Below, piece after piece: positions 1 through 13,551 of a stretch of 64,000 nt of DNA. Source of the stretch: Glandiceps talaboti (taxonomy: Eukaryota > Hemichordata > Enteropneusta > Spengelidae); the NCBI RefSeq assembly GCF_964340395.1, contig NC_135564.1:3953861-4017860 (forward strand), read 5' to 3'. The first letter of the stretch is position 1. Each line of letters starts with the position of its first letter. Made by a program: the position numbers and the translations under genes. Under the pieces are notes generated by a model, which ran no database searches, was not told the origin of the DNA, and saw only the letters and a list, made by a program, of their open reading frames with translations.

Positions 1-505
1 TTTCTCAAATATGTAAAAAAAAGTTTAGGGTCGGTGTGAAAAACTAGGTGGGGTCGGGTAACTGGAACCAAATTTTTTTATGGGTCTAAGGATCACTTCT
101 ACAGTTGTGCTAATTGTTTTGAGACAATAAGATAAGTTTGTAATATTTTTTACTTGGGTGAAAATGTTTACATAAAGTCGTCGTGCCATTGTGATCTGAA
201 CCAGGGTAATAATTGTAAAGCGCTTTGAGCACAGCATCGGAAAGTGCTATATAAACCCAACATTATTATTATTACTATTCATTAACCTATTCTAGTATAA
301 TGTTAATGTCAATGCATACCCTTGGAGGAACTACAAAATGGGGTTGATAACATTATATCTTGTGATAATTTCATATGTATAGTAATTTGAATAATGTTAA
401 ATACCAAGCTTGAGTTTTATCAGTACTAAGTGAAGCTGAAGCTGTTATTCCCCGTAATACATTCAGTGTGGGACAAGCTGACTATTTTTTTTTTTTTTTT
501 TTTTT

Positions 506-536
<31 letters not shown>

Positions 537-3322
537 TTTTGGGGGGGGGGGGGAGGGGGGTTGTATTTTGGGGTATATTTGCTGCATAAATCACACCATG
601 GTGGCAGTCATATTATGCAGTAAACTTTACACCCTTAAAAATGTTAAAAATCAGCTTTTATTAAGTGGGCACATTATCTTCCAACTGTTAAAATTTTACA
701 ATACTCAGTGCAGCGGAATATCATGTCAATTACTGTTTCTGATATGTCACAGTTAAGATATTTCCATTGGATTTGAATATTTTACATCACAACAGAATAG
801 TTGTAGAGATTTTTGTCCTGACAATAACACATAATCTGAAGGAATTCATCTACATTGCAAGCAACTAAGCAAAGAATATTTTTAGTTGGTGGTGGATCAT
901 GAATAATCAATTTTACATCATAGAGTGCAGGCTATTGGTAGTTGTTGCGTGGGTGCGAAAAATATGTATTCTTAAAAGTCGTCGCATGAGGGCGCTGTTC
1001 ACTTTGCAGTGTAAAGCTCATTCACAAGTGACTTCACAGGGTCCCTTTACAGGTAGTTTGTGTTGTGTTTGTATGTACATTTGTATATGCATGAAATACA
1101 AGATCTGTTGTTACTTATCTTGTCATTGTAGAACTTTCCACAGTGAGTTGACATTATGGAAACTATTGGCAAATAAAAAGAATAGTCAAGAAACATATCA
1201 ACACTGAAAGGTGAGAAACAAGTTAAAATGTATATTTATTGAAATATTACAAAACATATACATACCACATTGAATACCAAATAACAATGATTTTATATTA
1301 AAAATAACAATATTTCTCAGTCAATAAATTACAAAACTGTGATACAAGAAATATCTGCATTAATTTTTAGTAAATTTATACAATATCATATCATCTTTCC
1401 TAGCACACAAGCAACAGTAGACAATGTTAACCTAAAACTGACACATCAATGTTAACCTAAAAATATAGTTTTAAAATCTCCATGATATCATCCTTTGTGT
1501 TTTTGCAACAAAATTCTTTCATCACTCTGTCTTATTTTGTGAAATCTTCATTGTTTCATTGGTTTTTTTTTTTAAATTCTGCACAGTTAGGTAGATTAAT
1601 ATATAGAAACTAATTGTTACTTTACCATGGTCTGAAAATGAGAATATAATTTATGCATTTTGGTTTTATTACATTATACATATTTGGAAGACACCAACTG
1701 TGCAAATACGTCGTTAACAAAAACAACAAAACTAACAGATGAATACATCTCATCGTCGCAAACCACGACTGTTTTACGGTACCGTTCTTAATGAGCCAGT
1801 CCCTAATTTTGAAGTGTAGTGGTAGAAATAATAACTCTGGTTTGTGAGAATGATACATCTGCACTGTATTATTCTACAGCAAATCAACAAATTTTTGTAC
1901 CATATTTGTCACCATGGCAAACCCAGTTTTTAGTTCATTTTGCAATGACTATATGACTTCTTGGACCATAAGTAAAAGTCAAGACTGTTGTCATGTAAAC
2001 CACATTGCATTTAACACTCTTATATTGCACACTGACAAAACAAAAACAGTCAAACGAACTTTCAAGATCAGTGAGCCTGATCACAAGGTTTCATGTTGAG
2101 ATAGACACCATAAAGATAACAAACAAACATCACTTACACAGTGTGGATTCTTTATTTAGTTAATGATACAAACAGTAACTGCATGAAAGAAACAGTTCAG
2201 ATGGCTGCAAGCTGACCATGGATTTGTTTGAACTTCAAGAAATTATACCTCATGTCTGTTGTAACTGACACTAGTAGTAGTGTGCATGCTGTTACTGCTA
2301 TGTCAGAAACATTTAGAAGTAATTTGTAACACTTCCGTTAACAGTAATATGAAAAGTATTCTCATTTTAATAAATGACGTTTCTCTCAAAGACTAAATTT
2401 GAGACATGTATGTAACACGATTGCACATATTTTAATTTATGATAATTTTTCTTTTTTGCCAAATTGTTATGACCATTCAGTGATATAGAGTGACATGTTG
2501 TGACATATATGTGTATAGAAATGGTAAAAGTTATTTGTGACTCATTGTGTAAACTTCACATCTCTAGTAGTTGTAACAACAGGAATTATGGTTTGGTTCA
2601 TATTTTTGACAAATGTTGTACTTGCTGAGGTATTGCTTGCCAATCAAAGCCGATCAACATCCAACAAATTTATGACCTCTTCACAAACAAACAAACAAAC
2701 AAACAAACAATGAGTCTGTATCTTGTTTACATACAGACATCAATATAGAGTAAACGGTAACATTAAGGATTAGAAAAACAATAATTCAACAAAATATAAT
2801 GGGACAGAACAATTATATACAGGTGTAGGATTTATATCTGTCTTGTTCCTGGCCATCAAATTATCATTGAACTAATAGTTTCCAGTATATCGTTTACAAC
2901 AGATAAAAAATTGACAAATAAAAGCAAACAGATATAGCTACCAGCACTTTAATTATCTGATCTATGGCTGGTATATCTCTCTCTTATTCTAGCTTCAATA
3001 GCTGTAATTTTGGGTCCATGCCCTAAACTGTTTTTCATTGTATACACTGTAATATATACACCTATAGCCCAAATTAAGTTTAAGTTTACCTATATAGGTG
3101 ATTCCTGTACTTCAGGATATGATGTCATGGGTAATCATCAAATAAAACTGTCTACAAAATACTCCCATTGTCACCTACTGCAGTTTTTAATTTTAAAGTT
3201 ATGAGTCACATTTTATGCAGTTTGTTATTATCAAGGTACAACTCTTGCTGTTTCGAGAGAGTTGCAACTCCCTGTGAGATGTCAATTTACATATAATTAG
3301 CTCTTTATACTTTTCTGTGTCT
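1..3322. other. No gene seen; probable 3' flank of MARVEL gene 1
   Basis: I see no convincing coding exon here. Open frames at about 430-756, 899-1207 and 1914-2099 are short, low in complexity or lack homology I can recognise. Positions 485-540 are poly-T, followed by a run of G to about 560. About 195-280 carries the 3' tail of a SINE-like repeat (growing to an ATT run). About 2680-2710 is a short AAAC-type microsatellite. Minus-strand poly(A)-like signals (TTTATT on the plus strand) occur near 1235 and 2150, so part of this stretch may be 3' UTR of the minus-strand gene that ends at 3323. Confidence 0.5.
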
Positions 3323-4043
3323 TTAGTATTTGGGATTTGCATCGTAGTCGTAAGCTGGTGGAGTTTCTACTGATGCTGCAGTGGGTCTCTGACTTGTTTG
3401 TTGTTCTGTTGACCATGATGACCCATCTCCAGCTGTAGTACTATGATTCTCCCATGGCCACTTCCCGTTCACTTGGCGGAATGCAAGAACTGCCCCTATT
3501 GAATATGCAATGAAGTTGAACCAGAGGAAAACCTGCCAGAAACAGGGGGGAAAAAAGTTAGTTTTCTAAAGTTTCAAAAATTTAACAGTGGGGAGTGTGG
3601 TGGGGGTTGGGGGAGTACTAAGCTCCAAGTGAATCCCAGTGAATAGGACATGTCTCCTAAATTGGTTACTTTTGTTTACCAAATAATCCGTATCAGTCCA
3701 GTTTTCCTATATTATTAAAATTCTGAAAATTTCACTCACTTTTGCACCTAGAAATTCACTCGCAGAGATCAGGATCATTGTAAAAAATTATGGTTACTAT
3801 TATGAAAAGTAATTATTAGGTGTGAATTTGTCCAATGTTTATAACAGAAGAGATTCAAAAATACTGCTTTTTCACTCCTACAGGATATTGAACTCAGGAA
3901 CCCAAAAATAATGCTACATACAACAAACAGTGCCATAATAAAACAAACAGTACAATAAAATAATTTTAAAACCAGAGTGACTGACAGACTCTTTGCTATT
4001 AAGTGAATGTATGTATGTATGTATGTATGTATATGTATGTATG

Positions 4044-4075
<32 letters not shown>

Positions 4076-4110
4076 TGTATGTATGTATGTATGTATGTAT
4101 GTCTGCATGC

Positions 4111-4172
<62 letters not shown>

Positions 4173-7100
4173 CGCGTGTATGAATGAGTGTATATGCATG
4201 TGTTTCTTTGGGTTTGTGATTGTATTTCGTGTGTGTGCATGTGTGTGAGAGAGAGAGATAGAGACAGAAAGAGAGACAGAGAGACTTGAGACAGAGACAG
4301 AGGCAGTCACAGTGCAAAGCTGTATGTATATACCACTGTGTTGATCAGAAAGGACATCTAATACTTACACATGCAGCAACAAGGGTATCGATACCATTGG
4401 CTATGACAGATTCTGTAACTGCTGCTGTGAAAATTAAAACTGCTGACACACCATTGAATATCAATTCCTGAAACAAATCAACATAAAACTTAACATATCT
4501 ATATTACCATGACAATCAAATATCAATCACAGTGTGGTTTCATTTCCCAAATTAAGAATTAAATCAGCTGAAACTAAATCCCAGTCAATGAGAGAATTTA
4601 AGATCATATGTTTTAATTTATACTTGAAATTAATTAACATGTCATGTGAGATATGGCTGCACATGACACACTGACAAACGAAGACATATGGAGCCCGTTT
4701 TAATATCCCCCTCCTTGGGCACTGACCCAAGGAGGAGGGGGGGGGGGTGCTAAAGAACTTAGCAAAGATTTGCATTGTTGTAAACTACAGCTTCTTTTAC
4801 GACACACGTTACTAAGACACACTTGATATTTCACAGTGTTGCTTAAGAAATATCAGCTCTGTGATAATTATGTACATTCATTACATTCATTATATGTTGT
4901 TAAATTACTCAGGAAAAGACACATATTGTGTACATAATTCATTGGTGGTTGATTTGATCTGTAGTATAAACCGCACACAATGAGAACATATTTTCAATCA
5001 AAAAATTCACTGTATTACAATGTCATCCAATTACTTATTTTGACATGACAATGTAGCAGTTAATTACCTGGTTGGTTTTATCTATTGTAGTATAGTAGTA
5101 ACAGATTCAAATCTTACACAAAGCTAGCTAGCTTTTGATGGTGTGGTCATAACGTTAACATAGATTATATCAGTGTCTGACATTTGCAGTGCGGATCTAA
5201 TTTTGGATATGGATCCAATTTTTGATATTATTTTCCATCATAATTATGACATCAGCTCTGGATACAGTTACACACTGCAGGCAATTCATTGCAGTTAATA
5301 ATGTATAATAATGGGATAATAACATACCCCAGTAATATCCACATAAATGTCTCCATGGAGAGAACAGTGCTCAGTGCAATATTAGTAGCAGAGCATTTAC
5401 TTAATCCAGGGTATTATTATATAAAAGATGTTATATAAGTTGTTTAACGACTCGTAATATCTTCCATGGATTAAGTCTAGGCCAGTAATATCTATACAAT
5501 ATGTTTCATTTACAAATTAATTGCCTAAATGGCTATGTGATGGAGTCCAGCATATGAAGTTTAGTGCACATGTAAATTTTCAATTTTTCACATTCATCAT
5601 TCGCTATTGTACAAGTTGCTGGTGGTATTGGGTATTGTCTAGTTACGTAGTATATATAAATATAAATACTATTTATACGAGTTATGGCTATCTAATGCTC
5701 AGAAGGGAAACTCAAAAAAACTATTGTCACAATTTAGATTTGTGCAGGCATGGGAATTATAGCAGATTATTATTGTATAGTTTTATTTGAATTATCAATT
5801 TATAGTCATCAATTTACAACAAGGTTATTTGATGATCATTAAGGGAGCTATGGCCTGTACTTTACTATTTTACATTTAATACATTTTTACATTCTAAGGC
5901 TGCACGAAATACATTCTATTTCTCGGTGATGGTCCGGTAGCTTGCATTTAATACATTTAATACATTCTAGAGTTGCACGAAATATATTCTCGTATTGGGA
6001 GACGGTACGGGACCTTGCATTTAATACATTTAATACATTCTAAAGTTGCACGAAATACATTCTTTTTCTCGGCGATGGTCCGGGTAGCTTGCATTTAATG
6101 ATTTCTAACTTCTCTTTAAAAAATGTAAAACGTGCATGAGTTAAATGTAAAAATGTATTTCGTGCAAAATATCTGACTTCTGGCCATGGATGCATTAAGG
6201 GGCATATTACATAAAGCTGAATAGTTTTTGAAGGTCATTTTACAGCATATTAAAGGGTATGTAGTACATTGTACACAGTATACCCATCACTTGGTAGTGT
6301 AGAACTCAACCTAGTAATTTTAAGCATTCTACACAAACAGTTTAATGATATAATTTATATTACCAGGGTATATATAATTAAAATTTGAAGAAATTTCTCT
6401 GAAAGCGTCAACTGCACTAATATAGGTACCTCCACTAAACCATGTAAAGACATTAATTGACATGAGCATTATAATAGTTGAACTTATATTAAGTGTTTTA
6501 TTGTAGCCATATGGATGAGGATTTGGTATTTATTTTGGATTTTTAATTTATAAAACAATTTTTATCATGAACATCTACTTGAAAAATCAATGTGAAATAT
6601 GATGACCAAATCTGTGTTTGCATGTAACTCAATAAATTACAAAAGATTAATAAATGTGTAAAAAAAATTGTTATTGTACATACAATAATAAACTTTTTAC
6701 ACATTTAGTAATCTTTTCGCCATTTATTGAGTTACAAACAAGGACTTGGTATATGTTGTTTCACATTAATTTTTCAAGTAGGGAGCCATGATAAAATTGT
6801 TTTATGAATTAAAAGTCCAAAATAAATACCAAATCCTTATCTATATGGCCACTATAAACTGACTAAAAATATTTGTCAACAAATTGTGAAGTAGTGGGAT
6901 ATTAATAGAATTTGATCCAGAGGCAACCATATACATTTCAGCAGATAAAATAACAGAATAATTTGAAATTACAAATAAAAATTATGAAAAAAACGTTCCT
7001 GTTTTTGCCATTAGGACTTTATATTATGGCTACTGTATCTGTAACATGCAATATTTCACCCACATTTCAAATAATAAAATAAATTTGTTAAAAAATTTGG

Positions 7101-8722
7101 CAATTTTGATTCAAAATTATTTTTTTTCTCACCACTGACAGGTCACATATTTCTGTGCATATACTGTCAATATATTGAATTACACAGATGTCAAACAATG
7201 GAGAGATTCTCTGAATAAGATAATTTCTAAATTTAAAATAGTCTGATTGTATACACTGATAATCATTTGACCTGACACATGAATCTAAAGTGGGCATATG
7301 GATGAAAATTGGCTATTTATCAGGGAATTTGGACTGATAAAACAACTCTGCTGCATTTTTTCGACCTGGAAATATGAAAGAACATATATCAAGTCATTGT
7401 TTCAAATTCAATAAATTTCAAAACATTGAAAAATGTGTAAAATGTTTGCTATTTTCCGTACAATAAACTTTTTTTTACACACTTTTTAGTTTTTGTAATT
7501 TATTGAGTTGTAAAAATGGACTTGATGTATGTTCATTTACATTGTATTTCTAAGTAGAAAAATATAATAAGGTTGTTTTAAATTTTATCAATTAAAAATC
7601 CAAAATGTCATTTGTCATCCTTATAACCATTTTAAATCACCCAAGTCACTTAAATTTGAGAGCTTATCAATATCTCTACTAACACCAAATATAATTTACA
7701 ATACTTCATTTTTAAATTTTTATGTAAATTTATCAATTATTCATTGGGTGAGAATGATTATAGGGCAATAAATGTAGTGTTATTTTTAGTTAATTCAATT
7801 AATAGCAATTGAAAAGGACGGAAACTTTTTTTTGTGACCTTTAAAAGATATACAAATAAAATATGCTTACCTCCCAACCCCAATGTACAAATGATAATTT
7901 TTGTGAAACATTAAAAAGGAATATAATATAATTGACAATAGTTAGAAGCCAGAGAGTGAAGGAGACAAAGAAGACCCATCCATTGGCAGCTTTCCATAAA
8001 TAACCCACAACACATGCCCAGACTATTAAACCAAATACCTGAAAAAAAAAGCAAGAGAATTGTTTTAGTTTACTGTATGTAAGGCCAAAAAAAAATATGT
8101 ATCTGGTTCTGGCCAGCGCGCACGTGCCCTGAATACCCTCGCATCGATTCTTTTTTTTTCTCGATAATTTTTGCTTTCCCGTTCCTTATTTATTCCTGAT
8201 ATCAGGAGAACAAGCAGCAGAAATCTACCCTACATGCCAAGACTGCTTAAAGACAAAGCCTAAACTGCTTCGAAGAAAAAGGAAGTTTTTCAAGAGATGA
8301 ATATGATAGAACAGAGTATGTAAAGTGTCAAAAAAATGTGTATTTACTAATTTGCAAAAAAAAAAAAATTAGGAAAAAAAAAAATTCGCATCGTCGCACA
8401 ACTTTAGAAAGTTTACCCTGACCAGAACCAGATCATTTTTTTGGCCTAAAAGACATGAAATGATTATACAGTCCTAAGCCCTAAAAAAATTGCATAGTTC
8501 CAATTCTGCTAGATTTTAGAATAGTGTTTATGTTTTCCGTTGTTTTCCATATGGTCTCTGTGTTATTAGTTTCTTCTCATCAGATATACAGCCATTACAG
8601 ATTAGAAGAACAGTTTTAAATTGTCAAGTTTTATATTAGTTGATGTCAGTTTCCATATCCACTATTTTTCACGAGACTTTCATGATTTTATCATTATTTC
8701 AGGCTTTTTAGCCCAATTTGCT

Positions 8723-8756
<34 letters not shown>

Positions 8757-11700
8757 GACAGACAAACCTTTAATAAAATAAGAATGGTCAAACACCTGTT
8801 ATATCTCACTTCATCCTCCTTCATATAATTCTTATTTTACATCAGGCATTACATACCCTTGTAAAATCTATAATTTGACATAGATGTCTTGCACAACAAT
8901 CAGTCGCAAAACATCTTTTTTCCTAATCAAGAGTTACATCATATTTATTAGACATGCATTAAATCTCCATACTTCTAACTATTTGACTTCTGTTCAAACT
9001 CATTAACAAAATGTAATCAGGCTATTGTTGTGTGACAAATTCATCAAATAAATACCCAATTGTGACATGGATTATGAGACAAATGTGGTACTAGTTTCAT
9101 TATAAATCTCTGTGTGAACGATATATGAAGTGCTTCCCATTTTGTAATGTGTCAGTTACTCACAAATTCAGAGATAAACACTGGGAAAGCATAACACTTG
9201 TAAATCAAATTCTAGTTGTTCAAAGACAAAATTCATGATTCTTATCCTGTAGTTGTTATTTCTAATAATAATACATGTTGACATGATTCTGTGGTGCTTA
9301 AAACTGTGAATAACAAAGTTGAAAATTGTAATTAATATCATGTCAAAATTTCCTGAATATGTTTTCACATTGGCATCTTCAGAAAAAGTTTATATAAAAA
9401 CTTTGACAGATGACAATTTTAAAGATCATGATATGGATGGATGCTGGTGTTCTTCAGTAACTCACAATGTGTATGCTTGGACATGTTACATGGTGGAATT
9501 GTCTAACACACTATAGTCTAGTTCTGTCCTTCATTGAATCTCAAGAGATGATTTGATACCAGGTTGGTATCCAGACAGAATGAACTATAAAACTATGCTA
9601 TAAACTTGGTGAACAAAACAAATCAATACATTGTATTTGGTTCACTCACTTTAGGACTTATTTTACGATTGCCTGGGAATACAATATCTGAACTCATTCT
9701 ATACATAGTATGCATCATGTGTATAGTGGTAATGTATGAGGGAGAGCGGGTAGAGGGGGCTATGGGTTTGTTGGGGAGAGGTTTCAGGTGTGTTTGTACT
9801 CTAAAACTGGTTCACAGTCGGATTGTGTATAATTTCATATTGTTATGATGTCCAGACATTATTTTGTAAAGAGTGCCACAGATAACAAACCTTGATTTGA
9901 TCTGCTTTTATTGAACTGCATTAGGTCTTGTCCTGCTTGTTAACAGAGTAAGTCGGGACGATTCTGACATGTCCCTTTCCTTCTCTCGTGTAGGCCGGGG
10001 ACAATGTATGTCTGCAAGCAGGACATATGCATTACGCCTATACTGCAATTAAGTTACTGTATTACTGTAGATAAGCTATTGTATATTAACTTGACATACG
10101 TGTTACAGATATTTGCATAATGTATTCAGTGTATTGTATTGGTTACATTCGTCTGTGATATTGATATCAGCGTGTGATGGGACGCTGATATCGTTCCGTA
10201 CGGCTTAAACTGTGACGAAGATGGCCTCAGGCGGAAATGAGGGCATGACTAATACGATGTTCATTTGTTCTCCCAGTGCCTTAGAGACTACTAGATTTCG
10301 GACGATATATTCTCAAAGTATCTTAAAATACGAATTCTAATCAAGAATAAACACGTGTAATCTATTTTTAGGATCAAAATTAACTTAGCGCAATTTGAAA
10401 ACATAGTTACTGGTGTCATCACCATCAACGATCGATATGATTGATTTAATATTTGATCATATTTACATTGAGAATATAAAATATTATTTGTCCACCTACC
10501 ATTTCAACTACTTTTAGAATACCAGCAGGTGACTTCATAAACTTCAAGTTCACAGGAACTGACATATATATAACATCTGGTGTTCTTTGCTCTTCGGCAC
10601 CAAATTGTGCAGGTGTCGGTTGTTGTCGTGGAGTTTGCTCCCTTGCTTGCGATGATGTGTATGCTGGGTCGTACACCGGTTCGTCCATGTTTGCTGGTTT
10701 TTCCTGAAGGTGTAAGTGGTCCGATTGGAGTGTGAAATTACAAGAAATGTATATATTATGAAAGACTTATCAGACGATTCATGCTACACAACCCTGTCTA
10801 TTCTATTAGGCGCGAGGTACATCGTTCGTTTATATTTGATAACCAAGTCCAACAAGGGTGACGCCCCGCCTACAGTTCACCTAACAGTAGTCAGCGCACG
10901 GTGGCGTACTTCATTTGGTTTGGGAAAGGCCAACGACATGAACGACCACAGAGTCACCTGTGAGCGGGAGCTATATACAAATTAACGTGTTATTTAATAT
11001 TAGCATTACGTAATGGTGTTAACATTTTATTGTATTCAGAATTAATTGTGTGCGAAAACAATGAAATCATGTCTGTGATTTTTTCTGAGCCTACAGGCTC
11101 GAAGTAGCGGTCACTCGAATGAAACCTACAAGGCCTATAGGACAGCAATGTATTTTTGTACAGAAAAATTAAACAATCCTGTGTCATCTACGTCGTAAAA
11201 TATGTTAAAATGATAAATGCATTAAATCAGCTATATCCTACTTGTTTGGCTTGTAAACTTTTGCAGTCTCATAGGGGTTTGCAACCAGTCGAATTAGGCA
11301 AGCAGACGACGACTGACTATATATATGTATACGGTCTTCGACGTTTTGTTATACCATATTTGTATAAACGTTCGTTGAATTAGTTGAAAATATTCAAATA
11401 CTCAGCAAATATTGCATGCAATGGTAAACTTCGACTGTAAGATACGTCGTGTTGTTCAGCCCTATCAGGCTTCTTAAGCTTGATGATTATATTAGTGCTG
11501 ACTAAACGTGGCACGAATGTCTGTATTACAGACTATGGTAAGTTCCAAAAGAATATTGTCGAAACGGTCATGTTTTTGGTAAATGGTGTGGCAGGTATGC
11601 ATCACGGGCCTTCCATATCATGAAAGTACGGCTGTGAGCTGATAGCAATACATGATAAAAGGGACATTTATCAGTTTCCAGGCCAAAGCACCTTTCGTAG

Positions 11701-12821
11701 GTTGATGTTGTGCTACCGTGTACACGTTATTACATTACATTAGTTACTTGCCTCGAACCATGGATGTATTAGTGACTAATACATCCATGCGCGGTATAAT
11801 GTAGTTACACAATTTGGTGCACAGTTTTAGGGTATAATTTAAACTTATCCGCAAAACATTTACATGTGTATTCATTGGAAGTAAGAGCTGACTGTTTGAC
11901 GACAAACCCAAAAACTACTTTTTCTTATAATATCTAATTTCGGAATGGAAAGAATATTAAAACGGTACTTTTCAATATGACGAAGTCAAATGATAAGACA
12001 TTGTATTCATGTACACGTATAGTCACTGCATTGAGAACTACAACGTAACAATAACCCTAGTCTAGTCCCTATACGGAATCGTTACGATTTGCACCTCCAC
12101 TTTGGCATCCAGACTAATAACCCAGACACCGAAGGGTTTATTTTGGAGCGCTTGAGTAATTATGCTATTAGTTAGTTACGCCCAATCCAATCTAATCAAT
12201 GACATCATACCCCAGGCAACGATACTTTGTTCTGTGTTTGTTTTTTTCCTATAGATAGTTTGTACGAAAAGGGGTGACCTTAGTCTCAGCTGTGGTGTGT
12301 TTAGACCACAGTTGGAATCTAGACTAGGGTCACCTGTACTACGAACAGTTTTTCAGAAAAATGGAATAATTGGTCACTAGATTCTTTCGGGTAGCAAACA
12401 TGTCATTCTGCTAGCAAGTACTGGATTAACTTTGGGGAAAGACCACAGTCACTTGTGAACTAATACATGTATTTCATTCCAGAATGGTGATACAGTATAT
12501 TCTAGACTAGGATGATCATAATACCAAATAATGACGTTACGTTAATATAGGTATTTACGATACGATACCGTTACGGGTCACTGTTTCGGATAATGAAAAA
12601 GTGACCCGTAACGATATTTTTTGAATATCGTAAATACCTATAATAACGTCATTATTTTGTATTATGATCATCCTAGACTAGAATATCACAATCCTGGAAT
12701 GGAATATTAGCTCACAAGTGACTGTGGGAAAGACATCTTGGACCTTCCCTGGGTTTTTCTTATCAGTGACATAAGCCTGAAGAGATCAGCTGAAGAAGTT
12801 TGCAAGACTTACCGTGTCCAT
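3323..12821 (-). CDS. MARVEL-domain tetraspan protein (CMTM/plasmolipin type), paralogue 1
   Basis: Five coding exons on the minus strand: 12813-12821 (ATG GAC ACG, M-D-T), 10500-10703, 7871-8038, 4369-4467 and 3323-3532, all joined in phase 0 with GT-AG borders, giving about 229 residues. The protein has a polar Pro/Gln-rich N-terminus, then four hydrophobic segments at roughly 66-86, 93-113, 129-151 and 158-180, the layout of MARVEL-domain proteins. These act in membrane apposition and vesicle trafficking. Exon 3 ends in VHWGWE and exon 4 begins ELIFNG, both also found in the neighbour at 14.3-19.9 kb. The tail ends PPAYDYDANPKY, and its PPAY (218-221) is a WW-domain ligand motif. The 9-nt first coding piece is inferred: a GTAAGT donor follows it and CTTCAG precedes the next exon. 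If it is wrong, translation could begin at the in-frame Met at 10688. The exact family (CMTM, PLLP or MAL) is not resolved. Confidence 0.9.
4006..4285. repeat. Compound microsatellite (ATGT)n-(GT)n-(GA)n in last intron of MARVEL gene 1
   Basis: A run of ATGT units to about 4101 passes into GT dinucleotides (about 4115-4170) and then a degenerate GA-rich tract. It lies between the exons at 3323-3532 and 4369-4467. Long open frames across it are simply repeats read as peptides. Confidence 0.95.
5875..6170. repeat. Foldback element with three internal 73-bp tandem units
   Basis: The motif TGCACGAAATACATTCT recurs at 5901, 5974 and 6047, giving a 73-bp period. An inverted copy of its core (AATGTATTTCGTGCA) follows at about 6150. 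The stretch lies in an intron of MARVEL gene 1. It resembles a MITE in which the left arm was tandemly amplified. Confidence 0.7.
6494..6860. mobile_element. Foldback MITE-like element, copy A
   Basis: The left arm (from TTGTAGCCATATGGATGAGG) and right arm (ending in CTATATGGCCACTATAAAC) are imperfect reverse complements over roughly 160 bp each. The centre is around 6670, where two opposed copies of a short AT-rich tract meet. There is no coding capacity. A related copy lies at about 7290-7630 and a half copy near 15700-15840. Confidence 0.8.
7290..7630. mobile_element. Foldback MITE-like element, copy B
   Basis: Diverged relative of the element at 6494-6860. It has the same order of motifs: a CATATGGATGA start, two inverted tracts centred near 7455 containing AATAAA/TTTATTGAGTT, and a right end with AAAATCCAAAATGTCA. 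It lies in the same intron of MARVEL gene 1. Confidence 0.7.
8082..8447. mobile_element. MITE-like element with AGGCCAAAAAA termini, copy 1
   Basis: The left end AGGCCAAAAAAAAATATG...CTGGTTCTGG is matched in inverse by CCAGAACCAG...TTTTTTTGGCCT at the right end (terminal inverted repeats of about 30 bp). It has no open frame. A diverged copy is at 35893-36235. Flanking TA on each side hints at a TA target duplication, but this is not decisive. Confidence 0.75.
8720..8765. repeat. (ACAG)n microsatellite
   Basis: Perfect to near-perfect ACAG repeats in an intron of MARVEL gene 1. Confidence 0.95.
12444..12726. mobile_element. hAT-like foldback MITE with perfect 8-bp target duplication
   Basis: The element begins CACAGTCACTTGTGA and ends TCACAAGTGACTGTG. 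Immediately outside both ends is the same octamer GGAAAGAC (12436-12443 and 12727-12734). Most of the interior is one imperfect palindrome: the ATCATCCTAGACTAG, AATGACGTTA-type and GTGACCCGTAACG tracts appear in inverse on the right. Eight-bp duplications are typical of hAT (and P) transposases. No coding sequence remains, so this is a non-autonomous copy. It sits in intron 1 of MARVEL gene 1. Confidence 0.88.
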
Positions 12822-13408
12822 TTCTAGTTTGTACCAAATATTGCAGGTTGCTTTGATGTCGTTTTCTACTACGAGTGGACAACGTTGTGATGTGTATAGT
12901 GGCCAGCGAGAGGTCGCAATTTACTATACGCAGAACGGCACTTGTCTAGATCTGTTCATGTAAAGCTGGACACTCGTACTCACTCGACCACACACACACC
13001 TGTACAGATCTGTTCACGGTCAGCTGACCATTGATGATGTCACAGTCATCGCAGTGAGTCATGCACAGCAGATTATCGCACTGTGTATCATCGTCACATT
13101 GCATGCATTGGCAACTTATCTTTAGACTTTGAACATGTAAATAAGTAATTGACTTTAACTGGTAGGGTGTATATTTTGCCAACTGACAAACACTTCTTGA
13201 TCATTGATATTTGCGATAATATTATTGGACTATTATGTGTAATGTGATCACCGTGGTAACGTTTTTGTAAATCTAATATTTGTGATGCTGGAATCTGTTA
13301 CTATGTTAAGCCAAAGTTACCCATCCCTACTAATAAAATCTGATTAAAATATCGACGTTTTCAACAATAGTTAACTTTTAACATTTGGTGTTCTCGACAT
13401 TAGGTGTT

Positions 13409-13455
13409 CGTTCGTTCCTGTCTGTCTGTCTGTCTGTCTGCCTGCATGCCTGCAG

Positions 13456-13550
<95 letters not shown>
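13409..13550. repeat. (CTGT)n then (CT)n microsatellite
   Basis: CTGT units, broken once by CCTGCATGCCTGCAG, pass into a CT run of about 50 bp. The overlapping open frames are repeat artefacts. Confidence 0.95.

Positions 13551-13551
<1 letters not shown>

Noticed and set aside
430-756. Open frame of 108 codons over poly-T and poly-G
   Set aside because: It translates homopolymers into poly-Phe and poly-Gly and has no domain; simple sequence.
3775-4317. Long open frames over ATGT/GT repeats (also at 29914-30360, 33443-33796, 48080-48607, 53397-54154, 56062-56555 and 61699-62088)
   Set aside because: Tetranucleotide repeats are open in several frames on both strands and give periodic YVCM, HTYI or HPSI peptides; no gene is implied.
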